NCBI RefSeq assembly: GCF_000511175.1
Contig: NZ_KI866530.1
Span: 23,047 to 87,046 of the forward strand
DNA: 64,000 nt
Direction of reading: 5' to 3'
Source of the DNA: Sediminibacterium salmoneum NBRC 103935
GTDB lineage: Bacteria > Bacteroidota > Bacteroidia > Chitinophagales > Chitinophagaceae
Shown here: positions 15,541-24,101 of the stretch, in pieces
Layout of the letters: the number at the start of each line of letters is the position of its first letter
Position numbering within the stretch: the first letter of the stretch is position 1
Program-made: the position numbers and the translations under genes
Notes under the pieces: model-generated
The model's input: only the letters and a program-made list of their open reading frames with translations
The model's database searches: none
What the model was told of the DNA's origin: nothing

Positions 15541-16487
15541 GATCAGTATTCATAGCAATTCTACTGTCAATCAATGGCTTTTTTGTTTTTGGCCAGAATC
15601 TGGATAATGAAAAACTAAGATGGTTCAATTTCTATTGGGCTGGGGATAGTGCTAATCCCAAAGAAGCCATGATGTTAAGATCAACCATTGACACAGTTAA
15701 TTTTAATTTGCGCTGGCAGTTCGATACCGGTTCACCCAGAACATTTGTATATGGCAATGTTTGGAACTCTTTTACAAGGGCATTTCCTTATCTGGATAAA
15801 TTATTCTTTAAAGTTGATACACTAAAGGCAGATGGATTCATCAATCTTAAAAATGGCGGTATTGTAATTTCAGGAAATAAGCTCCCCAAAAACATCATTG
15901 GTTTTTTGCCCAATTATGGGAATAATATAGACAAAGAGGTAATTATGGAAAACCTGGGTTCCTCTACAACCCTTGGTACAATGGGAATTGACCTGTTTAG
16001 AAATGGAGTTTTAATTATTGATTTCAAAAAGAATAAAATAGGATACGCAGATCAATTGTCGGCGCAATTTTATGCGAACAAGATGAACACAATTGACTTT
16101 ACACTGTATCAAAATAGAATCATATTACCGATTAGAATTGGTAATGCATTTTTTCCCTTCTTTTATGATAGTGGCGCCAGTTTATTTCCTTTGAAAACAA
16201 CAGCCGCATTTCCTGATTTAAGTAATATGGTTAGTTACACCGATACCTTATTTAATATTACTACCTGGGGAAAATCCTATGACGTTCCCGGAGGAAAAAT
16301 CAGGAAAAAAGTTAAACTGGGTAATCTAAAGATTGGCAGTCCTAAAATTTATGTTCATCCTGATCCGGAACTTTATCATACAAATATTTTTAAGGAAGCG
16401 GGAGCATATGGTCTTATCGGTAATGCTTATTTCGAAGACAAAATAATCGTAATAGACTTTACGAAAATGAAGTTTACAATATTGTAA
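15537..16487 (+). CDS. Secreted aspartic-protease-like protein
   Basis: This 316-residue protein has a signal peptide (about 1-20, FFVFGQ). Two aspartic-protease motifs are visible: QFDTGSPRTFVYG with Asp63-Thr-Gly-Ser, and FFYDSGASLFPLK with Asp211-Ser-Gly-Ala. A strand-turn segment GTMGIDLFRNGVLIIDF at 147-163 resembles the third strand of retropepsin-like folds. Two motifs in one chain suggest a bilobal, pepsin-like arrangement; protease activity is not proven. It is coupled to the DUF6265 lipoprotein upstream. Confidence 0.65.
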   Translation: MRSVFIAILLSINGFFVFGQNLDNEKLRWFNFYWAGDSANPKEAMMLRSTIDTVNFNLRWQFDTGSPRTFVYGNVWNSFTRAFPYLDKLFFKVDTLKADGFINLKNGGIVISGNKLPKNIIGFLPNYGNNIDKEVIMENLGSSTTLGTMGIDLFRNGVLIIDFKKNKIGYADQLSAQFYANKMNTIDFTLYQNRIILPIRIGNAFFPFFYDSGASLFPLKTTAAFPDLSNMVSYTDTLFNITTWGKSYDVPGGKIRKKVKLGNLKIGSPKIYVHPDPELYHTNIFKEAGAYGLIGNAYFEDKIIVIDFTKMKFTIL

Positions 16488-16576
16488 TAAGGCACTTGAA
16501 ACTGAATGCAATGAACAGTGTTCCGAATCAAATCCCAATATAGAGCTGAAATTCAAAAAAATACAATTGGTAAAGA

Positions 16577-17044
16577 ATGATATTTAAATATATAACCTTC
16601 AGCATCTCTATTGTATTCATTTCTTTTATTGTTGGGATGATTACGACCGCTATAATTAAAAACTCAAACCTTTATTCGGAAAAGCTTTCCTCACTTAATT
16701 TTATCAAAAGCGATTGGGTTAATAAGCTATTCGGAGTTGAATTGGTGAAGTGGGTGGTAAAGAATACAGTATTTAGGTATTTAAATCCTTCCCTGAAATG
16801 CGACAGGAAAATGAATATAGCTGATTTGCAACGTATTCGAAAAGAAATGACCAAGGCGGAAATTGATCATTTGTTTGCCTTTGTATTTGTACTGATTTTT
16901 GTACTTATTCAGTTGATGAATCAGAAATACCTGGGGGCAGGCATCATGTTAGTAGTGAATATATGGATGAATTTAAATCCCTCTTTGTTGCAGCAGCAAA
17001 ATAAAAGGAGAATTGATAAGTTAATAAAAAGATTAAATACATAA
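16577..17044 (+). CDS. Small membrane protein, possibly CrtO-type acyltransferase-like
   Basis: This 155-residue protein has hydrophobic segments at about 6-26, 93-110 and 117-135. WVNKLFGVELVKWVVKNTVFRY and LQRIRKEMTKAEIDHLFAF resemble the small integral-membrane glycosyl-4,4'-diaponeurosporenoate acyltransferase (CrtO) family of carotenoid tailoring enzymes. The likeness is weak and no carotenoid genes are nearby, so the specific function is doubtful. The next gene (DUF1304) starts 3 bases after its stop codon. Confidence 0.5.
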   Translation: MIFKYITFSISIVFISFIVGMITTAIIKNSNLYSEKLSSLNFIKSDWVNKLFGVELVKWVVKNTVFRYLNPSLKCDRKMNIADLQRIRKEMTKAEIDHLFAFVFVLIFVLIQLMNQKYLGAGIMLVVNIWMNLNPSLLQQQNKRRIDKLIKRLNT

Positions 17045-17047
17045 ACT

Positions 17048-17428
17048 ATGGTCATTCTTGCCAAAATACTAATTGCCCTTGTTGCGCTTGAGCATCTTTA
17101 TTTCCTTTATTTTGAAATGTTTGCCTGGGAAACAATTGGTAAAAAGACATTTAAATCTTTGCCAGCACACTTGTTTACGCCAACCAAGGCTTTAGCCGCT
17201 AACCAGGGACTATACAATGGTTTTCTGGCAGCAGGATTAATTTGGACATTTTTTATTACTGATGCAGTTTGGTCAAAAAATATTGCGCTCTTCTTTCTGG
17301 TTTGTGTGGCTGTAGCCGGAGTTTATGGGGCAATAACTGCCAGTAAGAAAATCTTCTTTGTTCAGGCCTTGCCAGCCATGATTGCTATCATTTGTTTGCT
17401 TATTTATGAAAATGGAAATAATCAATGA
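17048..17428 (+). CDS. DUF1304 family membrane protein
   Basis: This 126-residue protein has four predicted membrane helices. The start MVILAKILIALVALEHLYFLYFEMFAW, with conserved His-Leu and the E-M-F-A-W motif, and the following FTPTKALAANQGLYNGFLAAGL are the signature of DUF1304 (YqjF/UPF0126-like small integral membrane proteins). The function is unknown. It lies tightly behind the 16577 gene and 49 bases before a VOC-family gene. Confidence 0.82.
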   Translation: MVILAKILIALVALEHLYFLYFEMFAWETIGKKTFKSLPAHLFTPTKALAANQGLYNGFLAAGLIWTFFITDAVWSKNIALFFLVCVAVAGVYGAITASKKIFFVQALPAMIAIICLLIYENGNNQ

Positions 17429-17477
17429 TCCCGAAGATGGACTTATCTGGAAATGGGAACTAAATAAAAGATAGAAA

Positions 17478-17900
17478 ATGAGACAAAAACTAAACTTAAT
17501 AACACTCGGAACGGATGAATTTGAAAAATCACTCAACTTTTATGAAAAAGGTCTGGGTTGGAAAAAATCAGATAAAAGTTTGGATGGCTTGGCTTTGTTT
17601 GATCTGGGCGGAATTATTTTGGCATTGCATCCAAGAAAGGACCTGGCGGAAGACACAACCTTGCCCTACCAATCAAGCTCCTTTTCTGGTCTGACAATCT
17701 CTCATAATACAAGATCGGAGAAAGAAGTAGACGAAATTTTGGAAAAAGTGGCAGCACTTGGTGCTACTATTGTAAAACCAGCGCAGAAGGTTTATTGGGG
17801 TGGGTACAGTGGGTACTTTAAAGACCTGGATGGTCATTTATTTGAAGTTGCTTTTAATCCATTCTGGGAACTTGACGAAAATGACAACGTGAAGCTTTAA
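17478..17900 (+). CDS. VOC family protein (glyoxalase/bleomycin-resistance fold)
   Basis: This 140-residue protein begins with LNLITLGTDEFEKSLNFYEKG and ends with GYFKDLDGHLFEVAFNPFW, the beta-alpha-beta-beta-beta pattern of vicinal oxygen chelate proteins. A candidate metal ligand is the Glu in HLFEVAFN. Members include glyoxalase I, dioxygenases and antibiotic-sequestering proteins; this one resembles the uncharacterised glyoxalase-like group. It is followed 16 bases later by a small alpha-beta barrel protein. Confidence 0.83.
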   Translation: MRQKLNLITLGTDEFEKSLNFYEKGLGWKKSDKSLDGLALFDLGGIILALHPRKDLAEDTTLPYQSSSFSGLTISHNTRSEKEVDEILEKVAALGATIVKPAQKVYWGGYSGYFKDLDGHLFEVAFNPFWELDENDNVKL

Positions 17901-17916
17901 TATTAAATATATATTT

Positions 17917-18189
17917 ATGAACCGAATACTCGTTCTAATCAGTTTATCCGATAGCGGAATTCAAACCATTATTTCCACTCCGGATTTGCCCAAAAGAGAA
18001 ATGGAATTTGTAAATCAATGGAAACAGGAAGGAATATTGGAAAGCTTCTTTATTTCGGTTTCCAAAAAAGAAGCAGTCTTGATCTTTCAAAATGTGGATG
18101 AGGCAAAAACAAAGGAACTAATTGAAATCCTGCCTTACTATCCTTATATGGCCAAAGTTGAATACCACAATTTGAATAAACAGTTTTGA
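17917..18189 (+). CDS. Small dimeric alpha-beta barrel protein (muconolactone isomerase/YciI-like)
   Basis: This 90-residue protein has the ferredoxin-like pattern of small alpha-beta barrels: strand MNRILVLISLS, helix KREMEFVNQWKQEG, strand ESFFISVSKKEAVLIFQ, helix EAKTKELIEILPYYPYM and final strand KVEYHNL. This fits muconolactone isomerase-like or YciI-like proteins. No catalytic residue can be identified. It may be cotranscribed with the VOC gene before it. Confidence 0.6.
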   Translation: MNRILVLISLSDSGIQTIISTPDLPKREMEFVNQWKQEGILESFFISVSKKEAVLIFQNVDEAKTKELIEILPYYPYMAKVEYHNLNKQF

Positions 18190-18213
18190 TACATTTCTAA
18201 CCTTCAATAGCGC

Positions 18214-18782
18214 ATGAGATTTTCATCATTGTTAAGGGGTATTTCTTTGTTTTTGCTTTTTTATTTTTTGCTACTTCTCTGGAAGCCAAAAATTCAAGAT
18301 TAGGATTTATACTACCCAAGGATTCTCTTTCAGTACCTCTTAAGGAAAAATTTATTTCTTTCATCAAGCAAATACACCAGACAGAATTGGCAGACACCAA
18401 TTTTATCCTGATTCAAGAGCCATATATTCTTGACAATATTTATTGTCTGCAAGAATTGTTTAGTGATTCTTCCTTCTATACAAAAGAAGACTATGAATTC
18501 ATCAAAGACAAAATCAAACCCACTTCTTTTGTTTGGACTAGTGATATTTTTAACTCAGTAAGAATTATGAGTAAAAATGCTACTAATGAATTTTTTAAAG
18601 ACAGGCGGAGAAAAGGCTATTACTCTTTTTCAGTACCCATTTTTCTGAAAAACGATACCTATTGCCTTTTTTATTCAGACAATCATTGTGGTTATGAATG
18701 CGGGGAAGGTCATTTAAAATTATATAGAAATGAGAAAGGTAAATGGACTGAAGTAAAAACCTACTGTAAATGGATAAGTTAA
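18214..18782 (+). pseudogene. Small secreted protein with a frameshifted signal peptide
   Basis: The ATG at 18214 starts MRFSSLLRGISLFLLF, which runs out of frame to a stop near 18300. Adding one T to either T6 run (18257-18262 or 18264-18269) gives a signal peptide ending FFATSLEAKNSRLGF, joined to the frame that ends at 18782. The mature region (about 150 residues) includes NSVRIMSKNATNEFFKDRRR and the cysteine pair FYSDNHCGYECGEGHLKLY. No family is recognised. The 3' end overlaps the next gene by 13 bases. Confidence 0.65.
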
Positions 18783-19729
18783 AATCAATATTCAACAACT
18801 TCCTGATTCTTACACTTTGTTTTTGTCTTCTCTTTTCCTGCAAGTCAGAGAATCCCAAAGAAGGCGAATACGAGTTAGCAGTAAAAGGTGGGAAGCTATG
18901 GTATAAAGTAATTGGATCCGGTACAAAAACTCCAATTGTAATGTTGCACGGTGGACCAGGGTTTCCGAGTTACTATTTAACCCCGCTTTTCGAATTAGCC
19001 AAAGACCGTCAAATCATTGTCTACGACCAATTAAGTTCCGGACGCTCATCCAATTCAGTAGATACCAGTTTAATGAATCTTGAAACTCAGCTGGAACACT
19101 TAAATACACTTTTAAAAGAGTTAAATCTCAAAGAGTTTTATCTATATGGCCACTCTTATGGATCAATGCTGGCTGTAAGCCATTATTTACGAGGAGAATA
19201 TAAGCCAAGTGCTATGATTTTAGAGAGTCCCTTCTTCGACGCAAGAACCTGGGTGGCTGATAGTTACAAGAGAGTTAATGCTATGGATTCCATTGATCGT
19301 ATTCCTTTATTGAATTTCATTGCAGGAAAGTATACGGACACAGCTAATTACGCAAAGGCTTTGAATAAATATTATTCTTTGTTTTATAACCGGAAAATGA
19401 ATAGATACCTTGATTCATCCATAGTACATAGCGGAAAGTTGCTCGGTTTACAAATGAACGGTGCTAATGAATTTTTGGTAGGTGGAAATCTAAAAGACAT
19501 GAATTTGATTGGAGAACTAAAGAACATTAAAGTTCCGGTATTATATACAACAGGAGAGTTTGATATTGCTATGCCTGAAACGGTAAAGAAGTTTCAAAGC
19601 CTTACCCCCAATGCGCAATTTGTGGTAATTAATAATGCCGGTCATTCGGTCATGAATGACAATACCGCGGCTGATTTGAAAGCTATTAGGGCTTTTATAA
19701 ATTCTTTAGAAACAAAGACTAGTAAATAA
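18770..19729 (+). CDS. Lipoprotein alpha/beta hydrolase (proline iminopeptidase-like)
   Basis: This 319-residue protein starts with a lipoprotein signal (LCFCLLFSCKSE). The catalytic core shows MLHGGPGFPSYY (oxyanion hole), GHSYGSMLAVSHYL (nucleophile elbow), GEFDIAMPE (acid) and NNAGHSVMND (histidine). HGGPG with this layout is typical of S33 proline iminopeptidases and related esterases. The lipid anchor places it at the cell envelope. The preceding gene overlaps its start by 13 bases, suggesting coupling. Confidence 0.85.
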   Translation: MDKLKSIFNNFLILTLCFCLLFSCKSENPKEGEYELAVKGGKLWYKVIGSGTKTPIVMLHGGPGFPSYYLTPLFELAKDRQIIVYDQLSSGRSSNSVDTSLMNLETQLEHLNTLLKELNLKEFYLYGHSYGSMLAVSHYLRGEYKPSAMILESPFFDARTWVADSYKRVNAMDSIDRIPLLNFIAGKYTDTANYAKALNKYYSLFYNRKMNRYLDSSIVHSGKLLGLQMNGANEFLVGGNLKDMNLIGELKNIKVPVLYTTGEFDIAMPETVKKFQSLTPNAQFVVINNAGHSVMNDNTAADLKAIRAFINSLETKTSK

Positions 19730-19754
19730 GTATATTTAAGTACAATCCTTCAAT

Positions 19755-21740
19755 ATGCGAATCCTTTACACCGGCATCCTGGTATGCCTTGCTAATTTTG
19801 TTTTTTCCCAAAAAAATGCATCCGTCTCATTTGAAAAATGGGTCAGTTTAAAAAGCTCCAATTCCCCGGTTATTTCCCCTGACGGAAAAACAATTGTATA
19901 TACAGTAACTTCAACCGATTGGGCAGCGAATAGTTACGACTCAGAAATATGGATGTATAAGGAGGGAGGAGAACCTTTCCAACTCACCCGAACCAATAAG
20001 TCAAGCAGCACAGCGGTGCAATTTTCTCCGGATGGACGCTTCGTATCATTTCTCGCAGACAGGGGAGAGAAAACCCAATTGCATGTTATTCAAGTGAATG
20101 GAGGGGAAGCCATACAAATCAGCAAAGAGGAGGAAGGGGTAAGTGCGTATAAGTGGAGTCCGGATGGATTACAAATTGCCATCACTAAAACCGAAGCAGA
20201 TACGAAGAGAGATAAAACCATCAAAGAGCGCTATGGTAGTTTTGGTGTAGAAGGAGAAGAGTACAAGCAGACACATTTATGGATACTAAACTTTAACCAG
20301 GACAGTGTAAAAATTCAAGCTTCCAAAAGGTTAACTGAGGGCAATTTTAATGTGAGTGGGTTTGATTGGAGCCCGGATGGGAAGAGCATTGTTTTTAATC
20401 GCCAGAAAGATCCGCTGATTAATTCTGGCATCAGCGCAGATATTGTTATGATCAATACAAGCGACAAAAAAAGCACCTCCTTGGTTGCCAATCCTGCTGC
20501 TGATGGATTTATTCGTTGGAACCCGGAGGGAACCGAATTTGTCTATAACAGTACCGTGACTGATTCTGTTTCTCAGTTTTATAAGAACAACCGGCTTTTT
20601 ATTTATGATATGGCAAGTAGAAAGAGCCGGGAGATTGCTACCGATATTGATGAGAATAAAAATGTAATTGACTGGAATGCCAAAGGGCTATTTATTTTGG
20701 CCCTGGAAAGAACCAAACAGAAGTTGTATACAGTAGATACCAAAACGGGCACCAGCAAACCAGTGTCACTTCCACTTGATTTGGTTGCGGCATTGTCTTT
20801 CAGTAAGAATAGTGATGCAATTGCATTATTGGGTAGAAACTATGAAGGACTGAGCGATGTGTATCTATGGCGCATGAATGGACCGGTAAAGTTGATTAGT
20901 AATAATGCAGCTCAAATTTCCAGCTGGAATACTCCGGTTAATGAAGTAATTCAATGGAAGAGTAAAGATGGTGCTTCCATCGAAGGCGTTTTATTGAAAC
21001 CCAGAAACTTTGATCCTGCAAAAAAGTATCCCTTATTGGTTGTAATTCATGGTGGGCCTACTGCAATTGATTTTCCGGAACCGCTTCCAACGAATGTATA
21101 TCCGGTGATGCAATGGATAGAAAAAGGGGCCGTGGTGCTAAGGGTAAATTACCGCGGTAGTGCAGGATACGGCGAGAAATTCCGGTCTTTAAATGTTCGC
21201 AACCTGGGAGTAGGTGATATGTGGGATGTAGTTAGTGGGGTTGAATTTCTCAATAGCAAGGGCTTTATAGATACCTCAAGAATGGGGAGTATGGGATGGA
21301 GTCAGGGAGGATATATCTCTGCTTTTCTTACCACCAATACCAATATGTTCAAAGCCATTTCTGTAGGTGCAGGTATTTCCAATTGGGTAACTTATTATGT
21401 GAGCACTGATATCACGCCTTTCACCCAGCAATACCTTAAAGCTACGCCCTGGAGTGATATGGACATTTATCTTAAGACCTCACCTATGACCAATATTAGT
21501 AAGGCAAGTACGCCTACCTTAATTCAACATGGTGAATTTGATAAGCGCGTTCCTATTTCCAATGCCTATGAATTGTACCGTGGCTTACAAGACAGGGGCA
21601 TCCCTTCTAAGTTGGTTGTTTACAAAGGTTTTGGCCATGGCATCAATAAACCCAAAGAGCGCTTGGCTGCCATATGGCATAACTGGCAATGGTTTAATAA
21701 ATATATTTTTGGTGAAGAGGAGGCTTTACCGGTTGACTAA
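19755..21740 (+). CDS. S9 family peptidase (dipeptidyl/acylaminoacyl peptidase type)
   Basis: This 661-residue serine peptidase has a signal peptide (MRILYTGILVCLANFVFSQ), an N-terminal beta-propeller with repeats such as VISPDGKTIVYT, FSPDGRFVSFL and WSPDGKSIVFN, and a C-terminal alpha/beta-hydrolase domain. The catalytic triad is Ser516 (GWSQGGY), Asp596 (GEFDKRVP) and His628 (GFGHGIN). Such enzymes trim short peptides in the periplasm. It lies 25 bases after the S33-type hydrolase, so both may serve peptide use. Confidence 0.92.
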   Translation: MRILYTGILVCLANFVFSQKNASVSFEKWVSLKSSNSPVISPDGKTIVYTVTSTDWAANSYDSEIWMYKEGGEPFQLTRTNKSSSTAVQFSPDGRFVSFLADRGEKTQLHVIQVNGGEAIQISKEEEGVSAYKWSPDGLQIAITKTEADTKRDKTIKERYGSFGVEGEEYKQTHLWILNFNQDSVKIQASKRLTEGNFNVSGFDWSPDGKSIVFNRQKDPLINSGISADIVMINTSDKKSTSLVANPAADGFIRWNPEGTEFVYNSTVTDSVSQFYKNNRLFIYDMASRKSREIATDIDENKNVIDWNAKGLFILALERTKQKLYTVDTKTGTSKPVSLPLDLVAALSFSKNSDAIALLGRNYEGLSDVYLWRMNGPVKLISNNAAQISSWNTPVNEVIQWKSKDGASIEGVLLKPRNFDPAKKYPLLVVIHGGPTAIDFPEPLPTNVYPVMQWIEKGAVVLRVNYRGSAGYGEKFRSLNVRNLGVGDMWDVVSGVEFLNSKGFIDTSRMGSMGWSQGGYISAFLTTNTNMFKAISVGAGISNWVTYYVSTDITPFTQQYLKATPWSDMDIYLKTSPMTNISKASTPTLIQHGEFDKRVPISNAYELYRGLQDRGIPSKLVVYKGFGHGINKPKERLAAIWHNWQWFNKYIFGEEEALPVD

Positions 21741-21751
21741 ATTTATTTTAA

Positions 21752-22123
21752 ATGCGATTGTATTTTTTGTTAGTTGCTCTTTTGAGTTTGGCTTGCAACC
21801 AAGTTCAGACAGCAACAATGGAATTGCTACAAGGTACCTGGCAACATGTAGAAGACCCCACTAATTATTTGGTTTTCGAGAAAAATCTTCGAAAGGAAAT
21901 AGCAGGGGGTATGTCAGAGTGGGATTCTGAAGCATTTATTCTATCTGATAAATGTCTTAATGAATCAGATAAAGGGGCTGAGGCGACCACTGAAAAGGGA
22001 TACTATATTAGTTGTGCACAATCCAACCTGTGCTGGTTTGTAGAAGAAGTAGACAAAGACAATCTGGTTTTAAGTTATATGGGTCGGGGTAATTTTTTGA
22101 CTTATAAGCGAGTAAAAAAATAA
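21752..22123 (+). CDS. Small lipoprotein, lipocalin-like
   Basis: This 123-residue protein has a lipoprotein signal (LLVALLSLACNQ, Cys15). ELLQGTWQHVEDPTNYLVFE and the final FLTYKRVKK resemble the first and last strands of lipocalin-like Bacteroidota lipoproteins. Four further cysteines (KCLNES, YISCAQSNLCWF) may form disulfides. It starts 11 bases after the S9 peptidase and may share its transcript. Function is unknown. Confidence 0.65.
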   Translation: MRLYFLLVALLSLACNQVQTATMELLQGTWQHVEDPTNYLVFEKNLRKEIAGGMSEWDSEAFILSDKCLNESDKGAEATTEKGYYISCAQSNLCWFVEEVDKDNLVLSYMGRGNFLTYKRVKK

Positions 22124-22137
22124 TTTTTATTAAAAAA

Positions 22138-22168
22138 TAAATATTTATTGTTTATCAATAAATATTTA
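22138..22168. promoter_or_regulatory. Perfect 13-bp inverted repeat operator with embedded promoter
   Basis: TAAATATTTATTG (22138-22150) and CAATAAATATTTA (22156-22168) are exact inverted repeats around the 5-base centre TTTAT. Directly after it, TATTTTG (22170-22176) resembles a Bacteroidota -7 element, with TTG at 22148-22150 as a possible -33 element, so the repeat overlaps the promoter. It lies 32 bases before the DUF2975 gene. The Xre-type regulator encoded second in that operon is the likely binder, giving autoregulation. Confidence 0.7.
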
Positions 22169-22199
22169 CTATTTTGCGGCATAATTAAAACATCCTATT

Positions 22200-22736
22200 A
22201 TGTCAAAAACAAACAATTTTGTATACTGGAGCCTATATACCATTGCCTGGCTCATTTTTGTTGGCTTGTCCATTGAAACCGGAGGCCTGATCGTGAATTT
22301 CTTTTTCAGTTTGTACAAACCGGAAGTGGTGGTGAATCTGTATCAGAAATTAGATCTGATGCCAATCTATAAAGAGAGCAAATGGGCTTTCTTCGGGCTT
22401 TATGGTTTTTTGTTGGCGATTGGTTTATTAAAAGCCATATTGTTTTATATAATAATTGTGCTGATGCATAAAATGGATATGAAAAAACCATTTAGCTCCT
22501 TTGTTTCAAAACAGATATCAAGAGTGAGTTATCTTACCCTGTCCATCGGCTTGCTGGGGTATATAGCGAAAAAGATTACGGCTAGTCTTAACTATTATGG
22601 ATTTACAACCAGTCACTTAGACCAATTCTGGGTAGATAGTCAGGCATTCATTTTAATGGGGGCTGTGGTTTATATTATTGCAACGATTTTTAAAAAGGGA
22701 GTAGAAATTCAAACCGAAAACGATTTAACTGTTTAA
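22200..22736 (+). CDS. DUF2975 membrane protein
   Basis: This 178-residue protein has four membrane segments (about 9-33, 58-82, 104-122, 148-164). The layout and the sequence YWSLYTIAWLIFVGLSIETGG are typical of DUF2975 proteins, which in many Bacillota and Bacteroidota are paired with a small Xre/Cro repressor. The partner starts 3 bases after its stop codon. The pair is sometimes likened to membrane-tethered regulatory modules, but the function is unknown. Confidence 0.82.
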   Translation: MSKTNNFVYWSLYTIAWLIFVGLSIETGGLIVNFFFSLYKPEVVVNLYQKLDLMPIYKESKWAFFGLYGFLLAIGLLKAILFYIIIVLMHKMDMKKPFSSFVSKQISRVSYLTLSIGLLGYIAKKITASLNYYGFTTSHLDQFWVDSQAFILMGAVVYIIATIFKKGVEIQTENDLTV

Positions 22737-22739
22737 GCT

Positions 22740-22955
22740 ATGCCCATAATTGTAAACTTAGATGTGATGATGGCAAAGCGTAAAATGTCACTGAATGAGT
22801 TATCAGAAAAAGTTGACCTTACATTGTCTAATCTTTCCATTTTAAAAACTGGAAAAGCAAAAGCCATACGTTTTAGTACTTTAGAATCCATTTGTAAAGC
22901 CCTGGATTGTCAGCCAGCCGATATATTGGAATATAGAAGTGGGGATGAAAGTTAA
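22740..22955 (+). CDS. Xre/Cro-type helix-turn-helix regulator (YozG-like)
   Basis: This 71-residue protein is almost entirely a helix-turn-helix: LDVMMAKRKMSLNELSEKVD, LTLSNLSILKTGKAKAIRF and LESICKALDCQPADILEY. This is the YozG/YdaS-like family of small repressors that accompany DUF2975 proteins. It should bind the inverted repeat at 22138-22168 and control its own operon. The NLSILKTGK stretch is the likely recognition helix. Confidence 0.88.
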   Translation: MPIIVNLDVMMAKRKMSLNELSEKVDLTLSNLSILKTGKAKAIRFSTLESICKALDCQPADILEYRSGDES

Positions 22956-22981
22956 CTTACACCTGTAAAAACATATTCTAA

Positions 22982-24010
22982 ATGTTAAGGACAACTACCG
23001 AGCTAATTGCCTATTTGAAACTTGAAAAATCAGAAAGAGATGTAACCATCATTCAGTGTCTGGTTAACGCTATATTGAAGTGCGGGAACAAGATGGATAT
23101 GGATGCCATTTTTGTTCAATTCCTGAATAATCCCTTCGATTTTCATTACTCGTACCTATTTCCCCTTTTTAAAAAGTGGGGAGATGAAAAGGTGGCTGCA
23201 CAAATTTTTGAGGTAGCAATAAGTAATAATAGGTTGTTAGATGCCAATAGTCCTGAAGTATTAGAATTACTCGGCTATCTGAAATATGCTCCTGTTAAGC
23301 AGGTTTTGGTGGATTATATTTTTGAATCCCCGGAAGAATCGGATTATTATATTTCAAAGTACGCCATCCTCGGCTTGCTTCATTTTGATTGTACAGAATA
23401 CCAGGAGAAAATTAAGACAGCAATTGAAAACTGTTATGGAAAAAATCTGTTTCCGGAATTTATTCCCGCATTGGTTTCCAAGGTACACCATAATCATAAG
23501 CTTCTCCGGAATCTATATATATTAGGTTCTGAATATGCTTCAACCGATTGTAATGCAGGAATTGTTTATGGTTTTTCTCTTTGTGGAAATGCGGGGAGAG
23601 ACTATTTCAGGAAAGTGCTTTTTGATCCGGGTTGGGAAACAGGTTCTACAGGAACAGGGACCATTCACTTCGCTTACCAGGGGCTTAAAAACCTGGGTAT
23701 AACTTTTAAAGAGCTTTATAATGAAATTAAGTCTCCTGCAATGAGAGACAACCTAAAATACAACTTTGAGGTCTTTATTGCTCTGTTAAGAACGCGAATT
23801 GATGATATAGAAACTGAACAAACGGAAAGCTTTACTGACTTACATGCTTTGCTGTTCAAGGGTAAAAACGATGAGGGGGATCATTTTTTTGATTTGGCAA
23901 CGCTTGTTGAAAAGGCGGAAGAGGCCTACCACTTAGAAAAATTGGTTGAATTAAAAATGAACGAGGAGGCGATTTTGTTGAACTTTAATAGCCTTAATTC
24001 TTTTCATTAA
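22982..24010 (+). CDS. HEAT-like repeat protein of unknown function
   Basis: This 342-residue protein has no signal peptide or membrane segment. It reads as an all-helical repeat: pairs of amphipathic helices such as VLELLGYLKYAPVKQVLVDY and YYISKYAILGLLHFDCTEYQ recall HEAT/Armadillo units, giving a binding scaffold. No catalytic motif is visible. It starts 26 bases after the Xre gene but has no obvious link to it. Confidence 0.5.
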   Translation: MLRTTTELIAYLKLEKSERDVTIIQCLVNAILKCGNKMDMDAIFVQFLNNPFDFHYSYLFPLFKKWGDEKVAAQIFEVAISNNRLLDANSPEVLELLGYLKYAPVKQVLVDYIFESPEESDYYISKYAILGLLHFDCTEYQEKIKTAIENCYGKNLFPEFIPALVSKVHHNHKLLRNLYILGSEYASTDCNAGIVYGFSLCGNAGRDYFRKVLFDPGWETGSTGTGTIHFAYQGLKNLGITFKELYNEIKSPAMRDNLKYNFEVFIALLRTRIDDIETEQTESFTDLHALLFKGKNDEGDHFFDLATLVEKAEEAYHLEKLVELKMNEEAILLNFNSLNSFH

Positions 24011-24101
24011 CACAGCCTTCCCCTTTTTTTAAAAAAATATTCCATATCCTGTAACAAATCATTTGCCTATGCATCCAAACTGAAAATAAAAAACAATAAC
24101 A

